Virus record (IMG/VR): IMGVR_UViG_3300042923_000280
Location: 1 to 21,698 of that record
DNA from: a virus
DNA length: 21,698 nt
Direction: 5' to 3' (one strand)
The translations under genes were made by a program, and so were the position numbers. The notes beneath the pieces were generated by a model. It did not search any database. It saw nothing but the letters and a program-made list of their open reading frames with translations, and was not told the origin of the DNA. Shown in pieces: positions 20,145-21,698 of the stretch; the stretch's first letter is position 1, and each line of letters begins with the position of its first letter.

Positions 20145-21581
20145 TTAATCTGCGAATCTATACCCCATGATTTTCCATCCGCTATCGAACATTAGGACGA
20201 TTGCTGAGAATAGATTTTGTACTTGTATCTTCCGCGTTTCGTATGATAGGGAATCCCATTTCTCCGACATTTTTATTATGTCTGAAAGGAAGTCTTTACG
20301 AGTTCTTGAAGAGGTAGGAGAAAATTGCTCTAACTGGCTCAACTCATTTTCCCATTTTGTTATTTTAGAGTTCTCTTCGTCCATCAGCTTCTCATACATG
20401 TCGAAGTCGAGCTTGCCTGATCCCATAGCTCGGGTGTAGTTCATTTTCTTAGCTGCGCTTTCTTCGATTAGTTTGCGTGTCTTTTTAATTTCTTTCTCGG
20501 GATTCTTATCGTCAACTTTCTTTTCCGAATCTGGCGTATCTAATTTAATCCTGGTTAGCAACTCAAGGAACAATTCATTTATTTTCAATTCGTTTATGCG
20601 GGGATTGGGGCAATTGTCGAATCGGTTACCGGAACAAACATAGTATCTGTACTTCTTACCGTCAGCCCCTTGTGATCTTCCCGTTAAGCTCCTGCCGCAG
20701 GCCGCACATTTAAGGATTGCAGAGAAAGGAAATTCAAATCCTGATCGGGACATCGATCGTTCTCCTTTGCGTCGAATAATCCTTTGGGCAGTCATAAACA
20801 CATCTTCGCTAACAATAGCTTCGTGACGATCCTTAACTATGATTCTATCACTCTCGTCATCACCTTTAGCCTTCCAGTGCGTAGCGCCTATATAAGACCA
20901 GTTAGAAATGATAGTGCCTATTACCATGTGTCGCCATACGCCGCCCTTAGGAGCCGACACAGGAGTTCCGTCGATGCCTTCTGTGTTTAACTTGTGCGCG
21001 ATCCACTGGAAACCTTTTCCCGAGATATACCAAGAGAACATCTGCCTAACGACACGAGCCTCAGGTTCGCTTATGACGAGTGTTAAATCTTTGTTGGCAC
21101 TATAACCGAACGGAACTGATCCTGTCATTCTAAGCCCGTTCTCGGCACGTTTGCGGACACCTTTGTAAACTTCCTCAGATAGATTCTCTCGATACCATTG
21201 AGCGAATATCCCCAACATATACACAAACATCCTGCCCATGGCAGACGATGTATCTATATTTTCCGAAACGGATACGAGTCTTATTTCCTTTTTGTCGAAC
21301 AACATCAATAAACTGTGCAAATCTCCAATGTTACGAGTAAGCCTGTCCAATTTATGCACAACAACGATGTGGACAACATTTTTATTAACATCAGCTAGCA
21401 GCCTTTTCATGTCCGGTCTGTTTAAGTTCTTACCAGACTTGCCAGGATCGATGTAAGAGCCTCCGAAGTCCCATCCTTGGGATTTGATAAGCGATATATT
21501 CTTTTCGTTCTGTACCTCAAGGGAGAAGCCCTCACGCGCCTGTTCTTCCGACGATACCCGTTCATACGAGACAGCTATCAT
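20145..21581 (-). CDS. Large serine integrase
   Basis: A 478-residue protein starting at 21581 (ATG behind AGGAGGTG-CAGC). It catalyses site-specific integration of phage DNA (attP x attB) by a serine nucleophile. Residues 1-140 form the resolvase domain: R8 and S10 in YERVSSEEQ, and D79-R80-L-T-R83. Residues 150-270 are the recombinase (DNA-binding) domain, starting LRMTGSVPFGY. A zinc ribbon follows with C292, C295 (KCAACGRSL), C316 and C324, then a coiled-coil segment (about residues 350-425) that controls synapsis and direction. Size and layout match TP901-1/phiC31-like integrases. Excision by such enzymes normally needs a directionality factor; the helix-turn-helix protein at 18517 is a candidate. 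attP normally lies near the 5' end of the gene, here to the right of 21581. Confidence 0.93.
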   Translation of the reverse strand: MIAVSYERVSSEEQAREGFSLEVQNEKNISLIKSQGWDFGGSYIDPGKSGKNLNRPDMKRLLADVNKNVVHIVVVHKLDRLTRNIGDLHSLLMLFDKKEIRLVSVSENIDTSSAMGRMFVYMLGIFAQWYRENLSEEVYKGVRKRAENGLRMTGSVPFGYSANKDLTLVISEPEARVVRQMFSWYISGKGFQWIAHKLNTEGIDGTPVSAPKGGVWRHMVIGTIISNWSYIGATHWKAKGDDESDRIIVKDRHEAIVSEDVFMTAQRIIRRKGERSMSRSGFEFPFSAILKCAACGRSLTGRSQGADGKKYRYYVCSGNRFDNCPNPRINELKINELFLELLTRIKLDTPDSEKKVDDKNPEKEIKKTRKLIEESAAKKMNYTRAMGSGKLDFDMYEKLMDEENSKITKWENELSQLEQFSPTSSRTRKDFLSDIIKMSEKWDSLSYETRKIQVQNLFSAIVLMFDSGWKIMGYRFAD

Positions 21582-21698
21582 GCTGCACCTCCTGTAAATA
21601 TATGTTGAAAAATGGAAGTTTAAATCATAATATGTTTAAGGGACATCCTTTCCTACCTAGTCGGCATAGTTTGAAGCTGAATGAGGGCGGCAACAGCT
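21582..21698. other. Integrase upstream region, candidate attP/att site
   Basis: No coding frame of note in these 117 bases. AT-rich DNA at 21590-21640 includes an imperfect inverted repeat, TTTAAA (21619-21624) and TTTAA (21635-21639), around ATAATATG. The region includes the integrase ribosome site and presumably its promoter. Serine-integrase att sites commonly lie here, but without the phage-host junction the core cannot be named. The last 40 bases are less AT-rich and could be phage left arm or host DNA. Confidence 0.35.

Overview
The window is a contiguous block of a temperate, probably short-tailed (podovirus-like) phage or prophage of a Gram-positive host. Strong Shine-Dalgarno sites of the GGAGGTGA type, dense gene packing and a Bacillus-type LexA/DinR box point to Firmicutes. 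A Paenibacillus/Bacillus-like host is my inference; the sequence does not prove it. I see no tRNA, rRNA, CRISPR array or insertion sequence.

Layout. (1) 1-6113 is the packaging and head module: terminase large subunit C-terminus, a small membrane protein, portal, scaffold, P22-protein-5-like coat protein, two small beta-rich candidate decoration proteins, a small C2H2 zinc-finger protein and a head-tail adaptor. (2) 6114-7050 is a self-contained HNH-type endonuclease island with its own extended -10 promoter, foldable leader and terminator. (3) 7073-16566 is the tail and ejection module: a tail nozzle/stabiliser-like protein, a pectate-lyase-fold tailspike, a 49-residue protein, a secreted trypsin-like protease, a repeat-rich 454-residue internal protein and a 1281-residue ejection-like protein. 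No tape measure, tail tube or sheath gene is seen, which supports a short tail. (4) 16567-18456 is the lysis cassette: a small membrane protein, a Cys/His-rich mini-protein, a holin-like frame with a nested internal start, and an N-acetylmuramoyl-L-alanine amidase. (5) 18470-19608 is a six-gene operon of mini-proteins driven by an extended -10 promoter with an operator-like inverted repeat. Its first gene is an excisionase/AlpA-like helix-turn-helix protein. (6) On the minus strand, 19616-20026 is a hypothetical gene behind a near-perfect LexA (SOS) box, and 20145-21581 is a large serine integrase.

How it fits together. Late genes assemble a P22-like head and a stubby tail bearing an enzymatic spike. 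The two large internal proteins probably form the DNA-ejection conduit. Holin and amidase release progeny. The integrase, the excisionase-like protein and the SOS-boxed gene are candidates for the lysis-lysogeny and excision control set.

Most worth a second look: the spike/49-aa/protease/internal-protein chain joined by three successive TAATG overlaps, with a signal-peptide trypsin-like protease inside a virion cassette; the SOS box; the nested holin frame with no canonical start for its N-terminal membrane segment; and several genes shorter than 60 codons that length filters would miss.
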